Assembly: GCF_900105065.1 (NCBI RefSeq) | Contig: NZ_LT629749.1 | Coordinates: forward strand, 3,534,001-3,598,000 | Reading direction: 5' to 3' | Source: Friedmanniella luteola | GTDB taxonomy: Bacteria; Actinomycetota; Actinomycetes; Propionibacteriales; Propionibacteriaceae | Length of the DNA stretch: 64,000 nt | Part shown: piece after piece, positions 41,051-49,791 of the stretch | Position numbering within the stretch: the stretch's first letter is position 1 | Layout: each line of letters begins with the position of its first letter | Program-made: the position numbers and the translations under genes | Notes under the pieces: generated by a model | Database searches by the model: none | Seen by the model: the letters and a program-made list of their open reading frames with translations, nothing else | Told to the model about the DNA's origin: nothing

Positions 41051-41388
41051 GACGGGTCTCCTCGTGGTCGGCGGTGCTGCCCCGACGGTACCCGGCGACG
41101 GTGGGCGACCCGCTCCCACCGGCCGCGGCGCATCGTCCATAGTGAGGCTTAACATCACCGTCACCGGCCGGACATCTGGCGGGCGACGCGATGGCTACGG
41201 TGAGTCCACGGCGGCGCGCAGGCGGCCGACCGTGCAGGGCCCACCACGACCGTCACGACCGCTGCCCCGAGCGGAAGGCCCAGCATGAGCGCACCACCCC
41301 GCCCCGCCCCCACCCCGGTGGCCGGCGCACCCCGGCGCCCCGCGCCGCCCGCTCCTGTCCACCCCGTCGTCCACTCGAGGGAGATGCC
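41051..41388. other. 338-base gap between divergent genes: promoter and upstream ORF
   Basis: The gap separates the TIGR03085 gene (minus) from the amino-acid permease (plus). Its right half holds a TACGGT box, a GGAAGG ribosome site and a proline-rich 35-codon ORF. Around 41140-41160 is the only AT-richer stretch, which may carry the minus-strand promoter. No other feature was found. Confidence 0.6.
41196..41201 (+). promoter_or_regulatory. Candidate -10 box of the uORF-permease transcript (TACGGT)
   Basis: TACGGT lies about 84 bases before the upstream ORF and 188 bases before the permease start. No good -35. Confidence 0.4.
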
Positions 41389-41392
41389 ATGA
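41285..41392 (+). CDS. Proline-rich upstream ORF coupled to the permease (35 codons)
   Basis: An ATG 6 bases after GGAAGG opens a 35-codon frame ending in a TGA that overlaps the permease start (ATGA). Twelve of the 35 residues are proline (M-S-A-P-P-R-P-A-P-T-P start; P-A-P-P-A-P in the middle). Proline runs slow ribosomes, so this could be a leader peptide that couples permease translation to amino-acid supply or EF-P activity. The good ribosome site and the exact overlap argue against chance, but expression is unproven. Confidence 0.5.
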   Translation: MSAPPRPAPTPVAGAPRRPAPPAPVHPVVHSREMP

Positions 41393-42939
41393 CCCAGACG
41401 GAAACCCCGCACGACGCCCCTCACGACTCGCTGAACGCCGAGCAGGTCGGGTACAAGCAGACGCTCGGCCGCCGGCACGTGCAGATGATCGCGATCGGCG
41501 GGGCGATCGGCACCGGCCTGTTCCTCGGCTCGGCCTCGCGGCTGCACAGCACCGGCCCGGCCCTGCTGTTCAGCTACGCCTTCGTGGGCGTCATCGCCTA
41601 CTTCCTGATGCGGGCCCTCGGCGAGCTGGTGCTCCACCGGGCCACGTCGGGAGCCTTCGTCTCCTACATGCGTGAGTTCTTCGGTGAGCGGGCCGCCTTC
41701 ATCACCGGCTGGCTCTACTGGCTCAACTGGGCGCTGACGGGCATCGCCGAGCTGTCGGCTGTCGGTCTCTACGTCCAGTACTGGTTCCCCACCATGCCCA
41801 CCTGGGCCACCGTGCTGATCGCGCTCGCGGTCGTGCTGGTGATCAACCTGCTGTCCGCCCGGGCCTTCGGGGAGTTCGAGTTCTGGGCCTCGATCGCGAA
41901 GGTCGGCGCCATCGTCGTCTTCCTCGTCGTGGGCCTGATCGTCGTCATCGGGCAGTTCGACATCGGCGGCCACCAGGCGGGCTTCTCCAACCTGTGGTCC
42001 AACCCGGGCGGCTTCTGGCCCTCCTCGGGCGACTTCAACTGGTACGGCCCGATCCTGGTGATGTCCGGTGTCGTCTTCGCCTACGCCGCCATCGAGATGG
42101 TCGGCGTCGCGGCCGGGGAGATGGAGGACTCCGACCGCGAGGTGCCCAAGGCGGTGAACGCGGTCATCTTCCGGATCGCCGTCTTCTACTGCGGCTCGAT
42201 CCTGCTGCTCGTCTCGATGCTCCCCACCAGCGAGTACAAGGCCGGCATCAGCCCTTTCGTCACCGTCTTCGACCGGCTCGGCCTGGGCTGGATGGGGACC
42301 GCGATCCAGGTCGTCCTGATCATCGCCGCCCTGTCCAGCCTCAACTCGGGCCTCTACTCCACCGGCCGGGTGCTCCGCAGCCTCGGGATGGCCAAGCAGG
42401 CGCCCGCCTTCACCCTCAAGATGAGCAAGCAGGGCGTCCCGTGGGCCGGCATCCTCATGACCTCGGTGGTCTTCGTCTTCGGCGCGGTGCTGAACTTCCT
42501 GATCCCCAACGCGTTCGAGGTCGCCCTCGAGGCCGCGGCCATCGGCGTCCTGTTCACCTGGGGCACGATCTTCCTGTGCCAGCTCCGGCTGCGTCAGCTG
42601 GTCACCAAGGGCGTCATCCCGGCCAGCCCGTTCCAGATGCCCGGCCACCCCTACACCAGCATCATCGGGCTGGTCTTCCTCGTCCTGGTCCTGGTCGGCC
42701 TCGCGGTCTCGGGCTGGCAGTCCTCGCCCTACTTCCTGCACAAGACCACCTTCCTGGTGGTCGTCTTCGGCATCCCGGTCCTCGCGCTCGCCCTCGAGAT
42801 CGGCTGGCGCGTGGTCAAGCCCCAGGTCGTGGCCAACACCGGCAACCGGCTCAGGGCCGTGTGGTCCGACGACGGCCCGACCTACGGCCGCGACGTCAGC
42901 GCCGACGACCTGGAACCCGACGAGAACGCCGTCGTCTGA
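41389..42939 (+). CDS. Amino-acid permease (APC superfamily, AnsP/asparagine-permease-like)
   Basis: A 516-residue permease with about 12 membrane segments. The N-terminal cytoplasmic part runs to L-G-R-R-H-V-Q-M-I-A-I-G-G-A-I-G-T-G-L-F, the unwound segment-1 motif that binds the substrate amino and carboxyl groups. A-L-G-E-L, A-F-V-S-Y-M-R-E-F-F-G and V-G-V-A-A-G-E-M follow, as in AnsP/CycA-type H+ symporters. It probably imports a neutral amino acid such as asparagine; the substrate is inferred. GGGAG lies 5 bases before the ATG, and the start overlaps the stop of the proline-rich upstream ORF. A binding lipoprotein follows 39 bases later. Confidence 0.87.
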   Translation: MTQTETPHDAPHDSLNAEQVGYKQTLGRRHVQMIAIGGAIGTGLFLGSASRLHSTGPALLFSYAFVGVIAYFLMRALGELVLHRATSGAFVSYMREFFGERAAFITGWLYWLNWALTGIAELSAVGLYVQYWFPTMPTWATVLIALAVVLVINLLSARAFGEFEFWASIAKVGAIVVFLVVGLIVVIGQFDIGGHQAGFSNLWSNPGGFWPSSGDFNWYGPILVMSGVVFAYAAIEMVGVAAGEMEDSDREVPKAVNAVIFRIAVFYCGSILLLVSMLPTSEYKAGISPFVTVFDRLGLGWMGTAIQVVLIIAALSSLNSGLYSTGRVLRSLGMAKQAPAFTLKMSKQGVPWAGILMTSVVFVFGAVLNFLIPNAFEVALEAAAIGVLFTWGTIFLCQLRLRQLVTKGVIPASPFQMPGHPYTSIIGLVFLVLVLVGLAVSGWQSSPYFLHKTTFLVVVFGIPVLALALEIGWRVVKPQVVANTGNRLRAVWSDDGPTYGRDVSADDLEPDENAVV

Positions 42940-42978
42940 GCGCTCGCTCCCACTCACAGGATCTGGGAAAGGAAGACC

Positions 42979-43830
42979 ATGCACGCCAACGTTCACCGGA
43001 CGGTCGTCACCGCAGCCGTCGCCGGGCTCACCGTCACCCTGCTGGCCGCCTGCAGCTCCGGCGGGGGGCCGGCCGCCGAGCCGTCGCTGGTCCCGGGCGC
43101 CTCCAGCGGCGGCACCCTGAAGATCGGCATCTCCTTCGACGAGCCCGGCCTCGGCCTGAAGTCAGGCGACGGCTACGCGGGTTTCGACGTCGACACCGCC
43201 ACGTACGTGGCCAAGGCGCTGGGGGTCCCCGCCGGGGGCATCACGTGGGTGGAGGCCCAGCCGGCGGACCGCGAGAAGCTCCTCGCCGACGGTTCCGTCG
43301 ACCTGGTGTTCGCCACGTACTCGATCACCGAGGAGCGCCGGCAGCAGGTCGACTTCGCCGGTCCCTACTTCGTCGCCCACCAGGACCTGCTGGTGCGGCG
43401 CAACGACGAGGACATCACCGGGCCGGACACGCTGAACGGCCGGAGCCTGTGCTCGGTGACGGGGACCACCTCCGCCCAGCTGGTCAAGGAGCGGTACCGG
43501 GGCAAGATCAGCCTGCAGGAGCTGCCCCGGTACTCCGACTGCGTGACCAAGCTGGCCGACGGCGAGGTCGACGCGGTCACCACCGACGACCTGATCCTCG
43601 CCGGCTACGCCGCCCAGAAGCAGTACAAGGGGGTCCTGCGGCTCGTCGGCAGGGGCTTCTCCGACGAGCTGTACGGCGTGGGGGTCAAGAAGGGCAGCCC
43701 CGACATGGTGACGAAGGTGAACGCGGCCCTGAAGCAGTACATCGCCGACGGGTCGTGGGAGCGGTCGCTGAAGAAGGAGGTCGGCCCCTCGGGCTACGCC
43801 ATCCCCAACCCGCCGTCGCCGGGCGTCTGA
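42979..43830 (+). CDS. Glutamate-type ABC transporter substrate-binding lipoprotein
   Basis: A 283-residue lipoprotein with Cys25 in L-L-A-A-C-S-S. The mature part is a two-lobe SBP family 3 domain: L-K-I-G-I-S-F-D-E-P-G-L-G-L-K resembles GluB, with G-F-D-V-D-T-A and T-Y-S-I-T-E-E-R as ligand loops. Two cysteines (S-L-C-S-V-T-G and S-D-C-V-T-K) may form a disulfide. GGAAAGGAAG lies just before the ATG. No permease or ATPase gene is adjacent; instead a secondary permease precedes it. It may serve a transporter encoded elsewhere or act as a sensor. Confidence 0.87.
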   Translation: MHANVHRTVVTAAVAGLTVTLLAACSSGGGPAAEPSLVPGASSGGTLKIGISFDEPGLGLKSGDGYAGFDVDTATYVAKALGVPAGGITWVEAQPADREKLLADGSVDLVFATYSITEERRQQVDFAGPYFVAHQDLLVRRNDEDITGPDTLNGRSLCSVTGTTSAQLVKERYRGKISLQELPRYSDCVTKLADGEVDAVTTDDLILAGYAAQKQYKGVLRLVGRGFSDELYGVGVKKGSPDMVTKVNAALKQYIADGSWERSLKKEVGPSGYAIPNPPSPGV

Positions 43831-43834
43831 CCGG

Positions 43835-43840
43835 TACGGT
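43835..43840 (+). promoter_or_regulatory. Candidate -10 box of the DUF294 gene (TACGGT), leaderless
   Basis: TACGGT ends exactly 6 bases before the ATG at 43847, in the 16-base gap after the lipoprotein gene. Confidence 0.55.
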
Positions 43841-43846
43841 TCCGGC

Positions 43847-45709
43847 ATGGCGACGGGCACCGCGGAGGACCTGACCGCCCTGCTCGCCGGGTACGCGCCC
43901 TTCGACTCCCTGGACCCGGAGACGCTCGAGGCGGTGGCGGCCGCGGCGAGCATCGGGCGGTTCGCCCGGGGGGAGCTGGTGCACGACGCGTTCACCGACC
44001 CCACCTGGGAGGTGTTCCTCGTCATCGCCGGCCGGGTCGAGCTGTGGAACGACGCCGACGCCCTGACCGGGCCGGCGGACGAGGTGCTCGGCCCGGGCGG
44101 GGTGTTCGGGTTCTCCTCGATGCTGACCGAGCGGGCCGTCGGTCCCCGCGCGGTGGCCACCAGCGACGCCACCGTCGCCCGGATCCCCGGCTCGACCGTC
44201 GCCCCGGCGTTCGCCTCCCGGACCGGCGCCCGCTTCCTCGCCGAGCAGGTCTCCTCGGCCGGCCGGCCCGCGGCCGCGGCGCCCGCCTACAGCACCGTCG
44301 ACGACCTCATCGTCCGGCCGCCGGTGGTCGTGGACCCGACGACGACGGTGGCCGAGACCGCCCGGCTGATGAGCGAGGCCGACGCCGGGTACGCCGCCGT
44401 CCGGGACGGCCACGGCGGCTACGGGCTGATCACCGACGCCCTGCTCCGGCGGCGCGTCCTCGTCGAGGGCCGCTCGGACGCCACCCCGGCCGGGGAGGTG
44501 ATGGACCCGGGCACGCCCACCGCCGTGCTCGGCGACTCGGCCGCCGAGGCGCTGATCCTGATGCTCGACCGTGAGGCGGACTACCTCCTGGTCACCGACC
44601 GTGCGGGGGTGCTGCGGGGCGTCGTCTCCCCCCGCGACTTCACCGTCTCCCCCACCACGGCCGGGGTCTCGGTGCACGAGCAGCTGCGCCGGGCCGCGTC
44701 CACCGAGCAGCTGGAGGTGCGGGCCCGGACCATCCCGGGGGTGCTGGCCGACCTGCTGAACCGCGGCCTGGCCTCGGGCCGGGTGGTGGCGGTCCACTCG
44801 GCCCTGCTGGACGCCGTCGTCCGGCGGGCGCTGACGCTGGTGATGGCGGAGCACCCGGACCTGTCGGTGGACGCCTTCACCTGGCTGAGCCTGGGCAGCC
44901 ACGGCCGCCGGGAGGCGGTGCTGAGCTCCGACGTCGACTCGGCCGTCGCCTTCGACGACGCCACGGACCCGGCCCAGCTGGAGCGCTACCGCGCGGCCTT
45001 CGCCGAGGTCGGCCGGGTGCTGGCCCGGGCCGGCATCAACGGGGACGAGCACGGCGCGAACGCCGAGCGGCCACCCTTCGCCCGCACCCACAGCGCCTGG
45101 CGGCAGGCGGCCCAGGGGTGGCTGGCCCGGCCCGCGGAGGACCAGGGGGCGGTGATGACCTCGCTGCTCGTCGACGCCCGCCCGATCCACGGCGACCCCG
45201 GGCTGCCGGCCGCAGCAGCGGTCTTCGCCGACCTGCGGCGGCACCCGGGCACCATGCGCCTGCTCCTGCAGGAGTCGCTGTCCCGCCGGGCCAAGCAGCC
45301 GCCGGCCCGGCTGCTCAGCCGGCGCAGCGGCCGGTTCGACGTCAAGGACCACGCGGTGCTGCCCATCGTGAACCTGGCCCGCTGGGCGAGCCTCAGCGTC
45401 GGGTCGGCCGCGCTGTCCACGCCGGAGCGGCTGCGCGCGGCGTCGGGCTCGGCGATGCTGCCGCAGGCGCAGGGCGACACCCTCGTCGAGGTGTTCGAGG
45501 TGCTGCAGCGGCTGCGGCTGCGCTACCAGGTGCGCCAGCACCAGCGGGGCGTCGCGCCGACCGACGTGCTGCGGATGGACCAGGTGTCCCCCCTCGACCG
45601 CAGCGTGATCGCCCAGGCCGTCCGCGAGGTGGCCTCGGTGCAGCGCCGGATGGACAACGTCGCCCAGTACGTCCCCGTCGAGGGCTGGGCCTCGCCGCCG
45701 CCCCCGTGA
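43847..45709 (+). CDS. DUF294 nucleotidyltransferase-like protein with cNMP-like and CBS domains
   Basis: A 620-residue signalling protein. Domains: cyclic-nucleotide-binding-like (about 10-125, G-R-V-E-L-W and G-P-G-G-V-F-G-F), CBS pair (about 145-265), DUF294 nucleotidyltransferase (about 300-430) and DUF294_C (about 470-605). The transferase motif reads L-G-S-H-G-R-R-E-A-V-L-S-S-D-V-D-S-A-V, close to the usual G-S-x-G-R-x-E-x-x-x-x-T-D-Q-D, so two metal aspartates may remain. Such proteins are thought to sense adenine nucleotides and often sit beside a DnaQ-like exonuclease; here the partner is a phosphoesterase overlapping by GTGA. Leaderless start. Confidence 0.85.
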   Translation: MATGTAEDLTALLAGYAPFDSLDPETLEAVAAAASIGRFARGELVHDAFTDPTWEVFLVIAGRVELWNDADALTGPADEVLGPGGVFGFSSMLTERAVGPRAVATSDATVARIPGSTVAPAFASRTGARFLAEQVSSAGRPAAAAPAYSTVDDLIVRPPVVVDPTTTVAETARLMSEADAGYAAVRDGHGGYGLITDALLRRRVLVEGRSDATPAGEVMDPGTPTAVLGDSAAEALILMLDREADYLLVTDRAGVLRGVVSPRDFTVSPTTAGVSVHEQLRRAASTEQLEVRARTIPGVLADLLNRGLASGRVVAVHSALLDAVVRRALTLVMAEHPDLSVDAFTWLSLGSHGRREAVLSSDVDSAVAFDDATDPAQLERYRAAFAEVGRVLARAGINGDEHGANAERPPFARTHSAWRQAAQGWLARPAEDQGAVMTSLLVDARPIHGDPGLPAAAAVFADLRRHPGTMRLLLQESLSRRAKQPPARLLSRRSGRFDVKDHAVLPIVNLARWASLSVGSAALSTPERLRAASGSAMLPQAQGDTLVEVFEVLQRLRLRYQVRQHQRGVAPTDVLRMDQVSPLDRSVIAQAVREVASVQRRMDNVAQYVPVEGWASPPPP

Positions 45710-46590
45710 GCACCGTTCCCGCGAGCCCCGGTCCCGAGAGCACCGTCCCCGGGGGTGGCGGACCTCCGGGCACCGGGCGGGTCGCGGTCGTCGGTGACCT
45801 CGGCGGCCACCTGGAGGAGCTGACCGCCGAGCTGGTGCGGCTGGGGGCCGACCCGGTGTCCGGCCGGCTGCCGGACGACCTCACCGTCGTGCAGGTCGGC
45901 GACCTCGTGCACCGTGGCCCGGACTCCGAAGGCGTGCTGGCGCTGGTGGACCACCTCCTCCGCACCCAGCCGGGCCAGTGGGTGCAGCTGGTCGGCAACC
46001 ACGAGGCGCAGTACCTGGCCGAGCCGCTGTTCGACTGGCCCGAGCGGCTCGGCGCCGCGGGGCGGGCGACGCTGCGGCGCTGGTGGTCCTCCGGCCTGAT
46101 GCGGGTGGCGGCCGCGGTGACCACCGCCGAGGAGAGCTACCTCGTGACCCACGCGGGGCTGACGACCGGCTTCTGGCGCGACGTCCTGGGCGGGACGGAG
46201 GACGTCCGGGACGCCGGACGGCTGCTGAACGCCCTGGCCGGGGAGCACGAGGCCGAGCTGTTCCGGCCGGGTCACATGCTGACCGGTCGGCGCCCGGCCC
46301 GCGCCGCGGGACCGGTCTGGGCCGCGGCGGCGACGGAGCTCGTCCCGGGCTGGGCGGACCGCCGGCTGCCCTTCAGCCAGGTGCACGGCCACAGCTCCGT
46401 CTACGACTGGCGCCAGCTGAGGTTCCGCGTGCCGGCGGACCTCGTCCGGGTCACCCGGCTCGACGAGGAGGCCAAGCACGCGACCACGACCCTCGACGGC
46501 GGCCGCCTCGTCGGGGTCGACCCGGGCCACGGGCGGGAGCCGGTCCGGCCGTGGCGGGCCCTCGAGCTCGCCGGCCGGCTCACGGGATAG
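45706..46590 (+). CDS. Metallophosphoesterase (PPP-like), coupled to the DUF294 gene
   Basis: A 294-residue cytosolic phosphoesterase. Motifs in order: V-V-G-D-L-G-G-H (about 28-35), V-G-D-L-V-H-R-G-P-D-S, V-G-N-H-E-A-Q-Y and L-V-T-H-A-G-L-T. V-H-G-H-S-S-V near 230 gives the last metal histidine. This resembles the serine/threonine phosphatase-like and ApaH-like branch (G-N-H-E rather than G-N-H-D). The first 22 residues are Pro/Gly-rich. The GTG overlaps the DUF294 stop, so the two are co-translated and may act on the same phosphorylated or nucleotide substrate (inference). Confidence 0.83.
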   Translation: MSTVPASPGPESTVPGGGGPPGTGRVAVVGDLGGHLEELTAELVRLGADPVSGRLPDDLTVVQVGDLVHRGPDSEGVLALVDHLLRTQPGQWVQLVGNHEAQYLAEPLFDWPERLGAAGRATLRRWWSSGLMRVAAAVTTAEESYLVTHAGLTTGFWRDVLGGTEDVRDAGRLLNALAGEHEAELFRPGHMLTGRRPARAAGPVWAAAATELVPGWADRRLPFSQVHGHSSVYDWRQLRFRVPADLVRVTRLDEEAKHATTTLDGGRLVGVDPGHGREPVRPWRALELAGRLTG

Positions 46591-46644
46591 ACCGCCGACC
46601 CACCTCCCCCACGCCCTCCCCACCGACCACGAACGGAGACCCCC

Positions 46645-47937
46645 GTGCCGGACCCCGCCGATCGAGCGCGGGTCGGGACCGACCCGACCTTCCCGCGGCT
46701 GCACGGGCGGCCGCGGCGCGGCTGGCTGAACGACCCGAACGGGCTGGCGCACGTCGACGGCACCTGGCACGTCTTCTTCCAGCACAACCCGGCCGCCCCG
46801 GTGCACGACGCCATCGCCTGGGGGCACGTCAGCTCGCCCGACCTGCTGCACTGGACCGAGGAGCCGCTGGCCCTGGTGCCGCGACCCGGCCGCCCCGACG
46901 CCGCCGGCTGCTGGAGCGGCTGCGTCGTCGACGACGGCGGGGTGCCGACGGCGGTCTACACCGCCGTGACGGCCGAGGCGTCCGACGGCCAGGTGCTGCT
47001 GGCCACCAGCGACCGGACGCTGCGGCACTGGCAGCAGGCCGCCACCGCGGTGGTCCCCGCCCCGGAGGGCCCGACCGTCACCGAGGTCCGGGACCCGTTC
47101 CTGGTCACCGTCGACGGCCGTCGGTACGCCGTGCAGGGCGCCGGCCGACCGACCCGGGACGGCCGGCCGCAGCTGCTGCACTGGGCCTGCGACGACCTGC
47201 AGCACTGGGAGCCGCTCGGCCCGCTGCTGGACGACGACGACCCGGTCGCGGCGGCGGTCGCGCCGGCCAACATCTGGGAGTGCCCCAGCCTGGTGGCGCT
47301 GGACGGCCGCTGGGTGCTGGTGCTCTCCCTGTGGCGGGCGTCCGGCGACGGCGTCGGTGAGCTGGCCGGGGTCCGCTCCCTGGTCGGGGACCTCGAGCCG
47401 GCCGGCGCCGGGCTGCGGTTCGTGGCCGCCTCGGGCGGCGTCCTGGACGCGGGGCCGGCGTTCTACGCCCCGCAGCTGCTGCCCGACGGCGACCGCGTGC
47501 TGCTCTGGGGCTGGGCCTGGGAGCTGGACCGGCCGCCGGAGCAGGTGGCGGCGGCCGGCTGGGCCGGGGTGCTGACCTTCCCGCGCGAGCTGACGCTGGT
47601 CGGGGACGCGGTGGGCGTCCGGCCGGCCCGGGAGCTGACGGCGCTGCGCTCGGCCGTGCTGCCGGCCGCGGAGCCCGTCACCGCGGCGGCCTTCGAGGTG
47701 CTCGCCGACGGACCCGTCGGGCTCACCCTCGCCGACGGTGACCGCGAGCAGCCGGTGCTCGACGCCGCGTTCGGCGCCGGCGGACCGGTCCGCGTGCTGG
47801 TCGACGGCAGCCTGGTCGAGGCGTTCGCGGCGGACGGCCGGAGCCTGACGACCCGGGCCTACCCGACACCCACCAGCCACTGGCGCGTCGACGGCCCCGC
47901 CCGGGTGCACCGGCTGGAGCTGCCCGGTCCGGGCTGA
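46645..47937 (+). CDS. Glycoside hydrolase family 32 (beta-fructosidase)
   Basis: A 430-residue five-bladed propeller plus C-terminal beta-sandwich. The nucleophile Asp30 is in W-L-N-D-P-N-G, the transition-state Asp150 in V-R-D-P-F-L, and the acid/base Glu212 in W-E-C-P-S-L. There is no signal peptide, so it acts inside the cell on sucrose, sucrose-6-phosphate or short fructans. The C-terminal domain is shorter than usual. GGAGA precedes the GTG start. No fructose kinase or sucrose transporter is next to it, leaving the physiological substrate open. Confidence 0.88.
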   Translation: MPDPADRARVGTDPTFPRLHGRPRRGWLNDPNGLAHVDGTWHVFFQHNPAAPVHDAIAWGHVSSPDLLHWTEEPLALVPRPGRPDAAGCWSGCVVDDGGVPTAVYTAVTAEASDGQVLLATSDRTLRHWQQAATAVVPAPEGPTVTEVRDPFLVTVDGRRYAVQGAGRPTRDGRPQLLHWACDDLQHWEPLGPLLDDDDPVAAAVAPANIWECPSLVALDGRWVLVLSLWRASGDGVGELAGVRSLVGDLEPAGAGLRFVAASGGVLDAGPAFYAPQLLPDGDRVLLWGWAWELDRPPEQVAAAGWAGVLTFPRELTLVGDAVGVRPARELTALRSAVLPAAEPVTAAAFEVLADGPVGLTLADGDREQPVLDAAFGAGGPVRVLVDGSLVEAFAADGRSLTTRAYPTPTSHWRVDGPARVHRLELPGPG

Positions 47938-47965
47938 CGGTCCGCGACGCGGCTCGGCGCCGGCC

Positions 47966-49753
47966 TCAGGACCCGATCGGCGCCCAGTCGGGTCCGGTCT
48001 CGCCCAGCTTCTCGTCGAGCTTGGGGAACAGCGGGGTCGGCTTGTGCAGCGGGCGGCCGGGCTCCAGCGGGGTGCTGGCCCAGCGGGCCTGCTGCGCGGC
48101 GTACTCCCCCATCAGCACGGGGTAGTCCGGGCCGCCCTCCTCGCTGACCTCGCGCACCTCGGGCTGCGCCGCCCAGACGCCGCCGCCGCCCAGCGCCTCG
48201 TGCACCTTCTGGGCGGCGTGGGGCAGGAAGGGCGTCATCAGCGTGTTGACGTCGCTCACCACCTGCAGGGCGGTGTGCAGCACCGTGTCCCGGCGCTCCG
48301 GGTCGTCCTTGAGCTTCCAGGGCTCGGCGTCGGAGAGGTACTTGTTGGCGGCCCCGGCGACCCGCATCGCCTCGCTCATCGCCGCCTTGAGCCGGTTGCG
48401 GCCGAGCAGCTCGCCGACGACGTCGAAGGAGCCCCGGGCGGTGGCCAGCAGCGTCTGGTCGAGGTCGGTGAGGGTGCCCGGAGTCGGCACCGCGCCGTTG
48501 TTCTTGTGCGCCATCGAGACCGAGCGGTTGACGAGGTTGCCCCACTCGTTGGCCAGCTCGAAGTTGGTCCGGCGGACGAACTCGTCCCAGGTGAAGTCGG
48601 AGTCCGTGGTCTCCGGGCCGGCGACGGCGATGAAGTAGCGCAGCGCGTCGGGGCCGAAGTCGCGCAGGAAGTCGCCGACGTAGATCACCTTGTTGCGGCT
48701 GGTGGAGAACTTGGCGCCGCTCATGGTCAGGTACTCGCTGGAGACGACCTCGTCCGGCAGCCGCAGCTGCCCGAGCGGTCCGACGGTGCCGCCGTGGTCG
48801 CCCTCGCCGTTGTGGCCGAGCAGGATGCCCGGCCAGATGACGGAGTGGAAGACGATGTTGTCCTTGCCCATGAAGTAGTAGCTGAGCGCCTCGGGGTCCA
48901 CCCACCACTGCTGCCAGGCGTCCGGGTCCCCGGTCCGCCGGGCCCACTCCACCGAGGCCGACAGGTAGCCGATGACGGCGTCGAACCAGACGTAGAGCCG
49001 CTTCATCGGCTGGTCGCGCCAGCCGTCCAGCGGCACCGGCACACCCCAGTCGAGGTCGCGGGTGATGGCCCGGGGCCGCAGGTCGGCCAGCAGGTTCTGG
49101 CTGAACTTGAGCACGTTGGGCCGCCAGTCGGTGCGCTGTCCCAGCCACGTCCCCAGCGAGCCGGCTAGGGCCGGCAGGTCGAGGAAGAAGTGCTCGGTCT
49201 CGACGAACTTCGGCGTCTCCCCGTTGATCCGGGAGCGCGGGTTGATGAGGTCGGCCGGGTCCAGCTGGTTGCCGCAGTTGTCGCACTGGTCGCCGCGGGC
49301 GCCGTCGTAGCCGCAGATCGGGCAGGTGCCCTCGATGTAGCGGTCCGGCAGCGTCCGGCCGGTCGACGGGCTGACCGCGCCCATCGTCGTCCTCGGGACG
49401 ACGTAGCCGTTCTTCCACAGCCCGAGGAACAACTCCTGCACCACCGCGTAGTGGTTCAGGGTGGTGGTGCGGGTGAAGAGGTCGTAGGACAGCCCCAGGC
49501 CCGCCAGGTCGTCGACGATCACCCGGTTGTACTTGTCCGCGAGCTCCCGGGTGGTCATCCCCTCCCGCTCCGCCTGCACCGAGATCGGCGTGCCGTGCTC
49601 GTCGGTGCCGGACACCATCAAGACGTCGTTGCCGATCATCCGCTGGTAGCGGGAGAAGACGTCGGACGGGACCCCGAAACCGGAGACGTGACCGATGTGG
49701 CGCGGGCCGTTGGCATACGGCCACGCGACAGCGGTCAGCACGCGTGAGCTCAT
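47966..49753 (-). CDS. metG: Methionine-tRNA ligase
   Basis: A 595-residue class-I aminoacyl-tRNA synthetase that charges tRNA-Met. The ATP motif H-I-G-H is at 19-22, and the second ATP motif appears as K-F-S-T-S-R. A zinc knuckle C-P-I-C-G ... C-D-N-C-G is at about 145-165, and the anticodon-binding helices include W-A-R-R-T-G-D and [10 protein letters not shown]. It is a MetG1-like form without a C-terminal tRNA-binding domain. The ATG lies 6 bases behind TAGGCT, a leaderless start back to back with the deacylase at 49792. Confidence 0.95.
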   Translation of the reverse strand: MSSRVLTAVAWPYANGPRHIGHVSGFGVPSDVFSRYQRMIGNDVLMVSGTDEHGTPISVQAEREGMTTRELADKYNRVIVDDLAGLGLSYDLFTRTTTLNHYAVVQELFLGLWKNGYVVPRTTMGAVSPSTGRTLPDRYIEGTCPICGYDGARGDQCDNCGNQLDPADLINPRSRINGETPKFVETEHFFLDLPALAGSLGTWLGQRTDWRPNVLKFSQNLLADLRPRAITRDLDWGVPVPLDGWRDQPMKRLYVWFDAVIGYLSASVEWARRTGDPDAWQQWWVDPEALSYYFMGKDNIVFHSVIWPGILLGHNGEGDHGGTVGPLGQLRLPDEVVSSEYLTMSGAKFSTSRNKVIYVGDFLRDFGPDALRYFIAVAGPETTDSDFTWDEFVRRTNFELANEWGNLVNRSVSMAHKNNGAVPTPGTLTDLDQTLLATARGSFDVVGELLGRNRLKAAMSEAMRVAGAANKYLSDAEPWKLKDDPERRDTVLHTALQVVSDVNTLMTPFLPHAAQKVHEALGGGGVWAAQPEVREVSEEGGPDYPVLMGEYAAQQARWASTPLEPGRPLHKPTPLFPKLDEKLGETGPDWAPIGS

Positions 49754-49759
49754 GGGGGA

Positions 49760-49765
49760 AGCCTA
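49760..49765 (-). promoter_or_regulatory. Candidate -10 box of metG (TAGGCT), leaderless
   Basis: TAGGCT on the minus strand ends exactly 6 bases before the metG ATG. Confidence 0.55.
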
Positions 49766-49779
49766 GGCGTCGGCGCCAC

Positions 49780-49785
49780 TACATT
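49780..49785 (+). promoter_or_regulatory. Candidate -10 box of the M20 deacylase gene (TACATT), leaderless
   Basis: TACATT ends exactly 6 bases before the GTG at 49792, and 14 bases from the divergent metG box. Confidence 0.55.
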
Positions 49786-49791
49786 GAGCCG

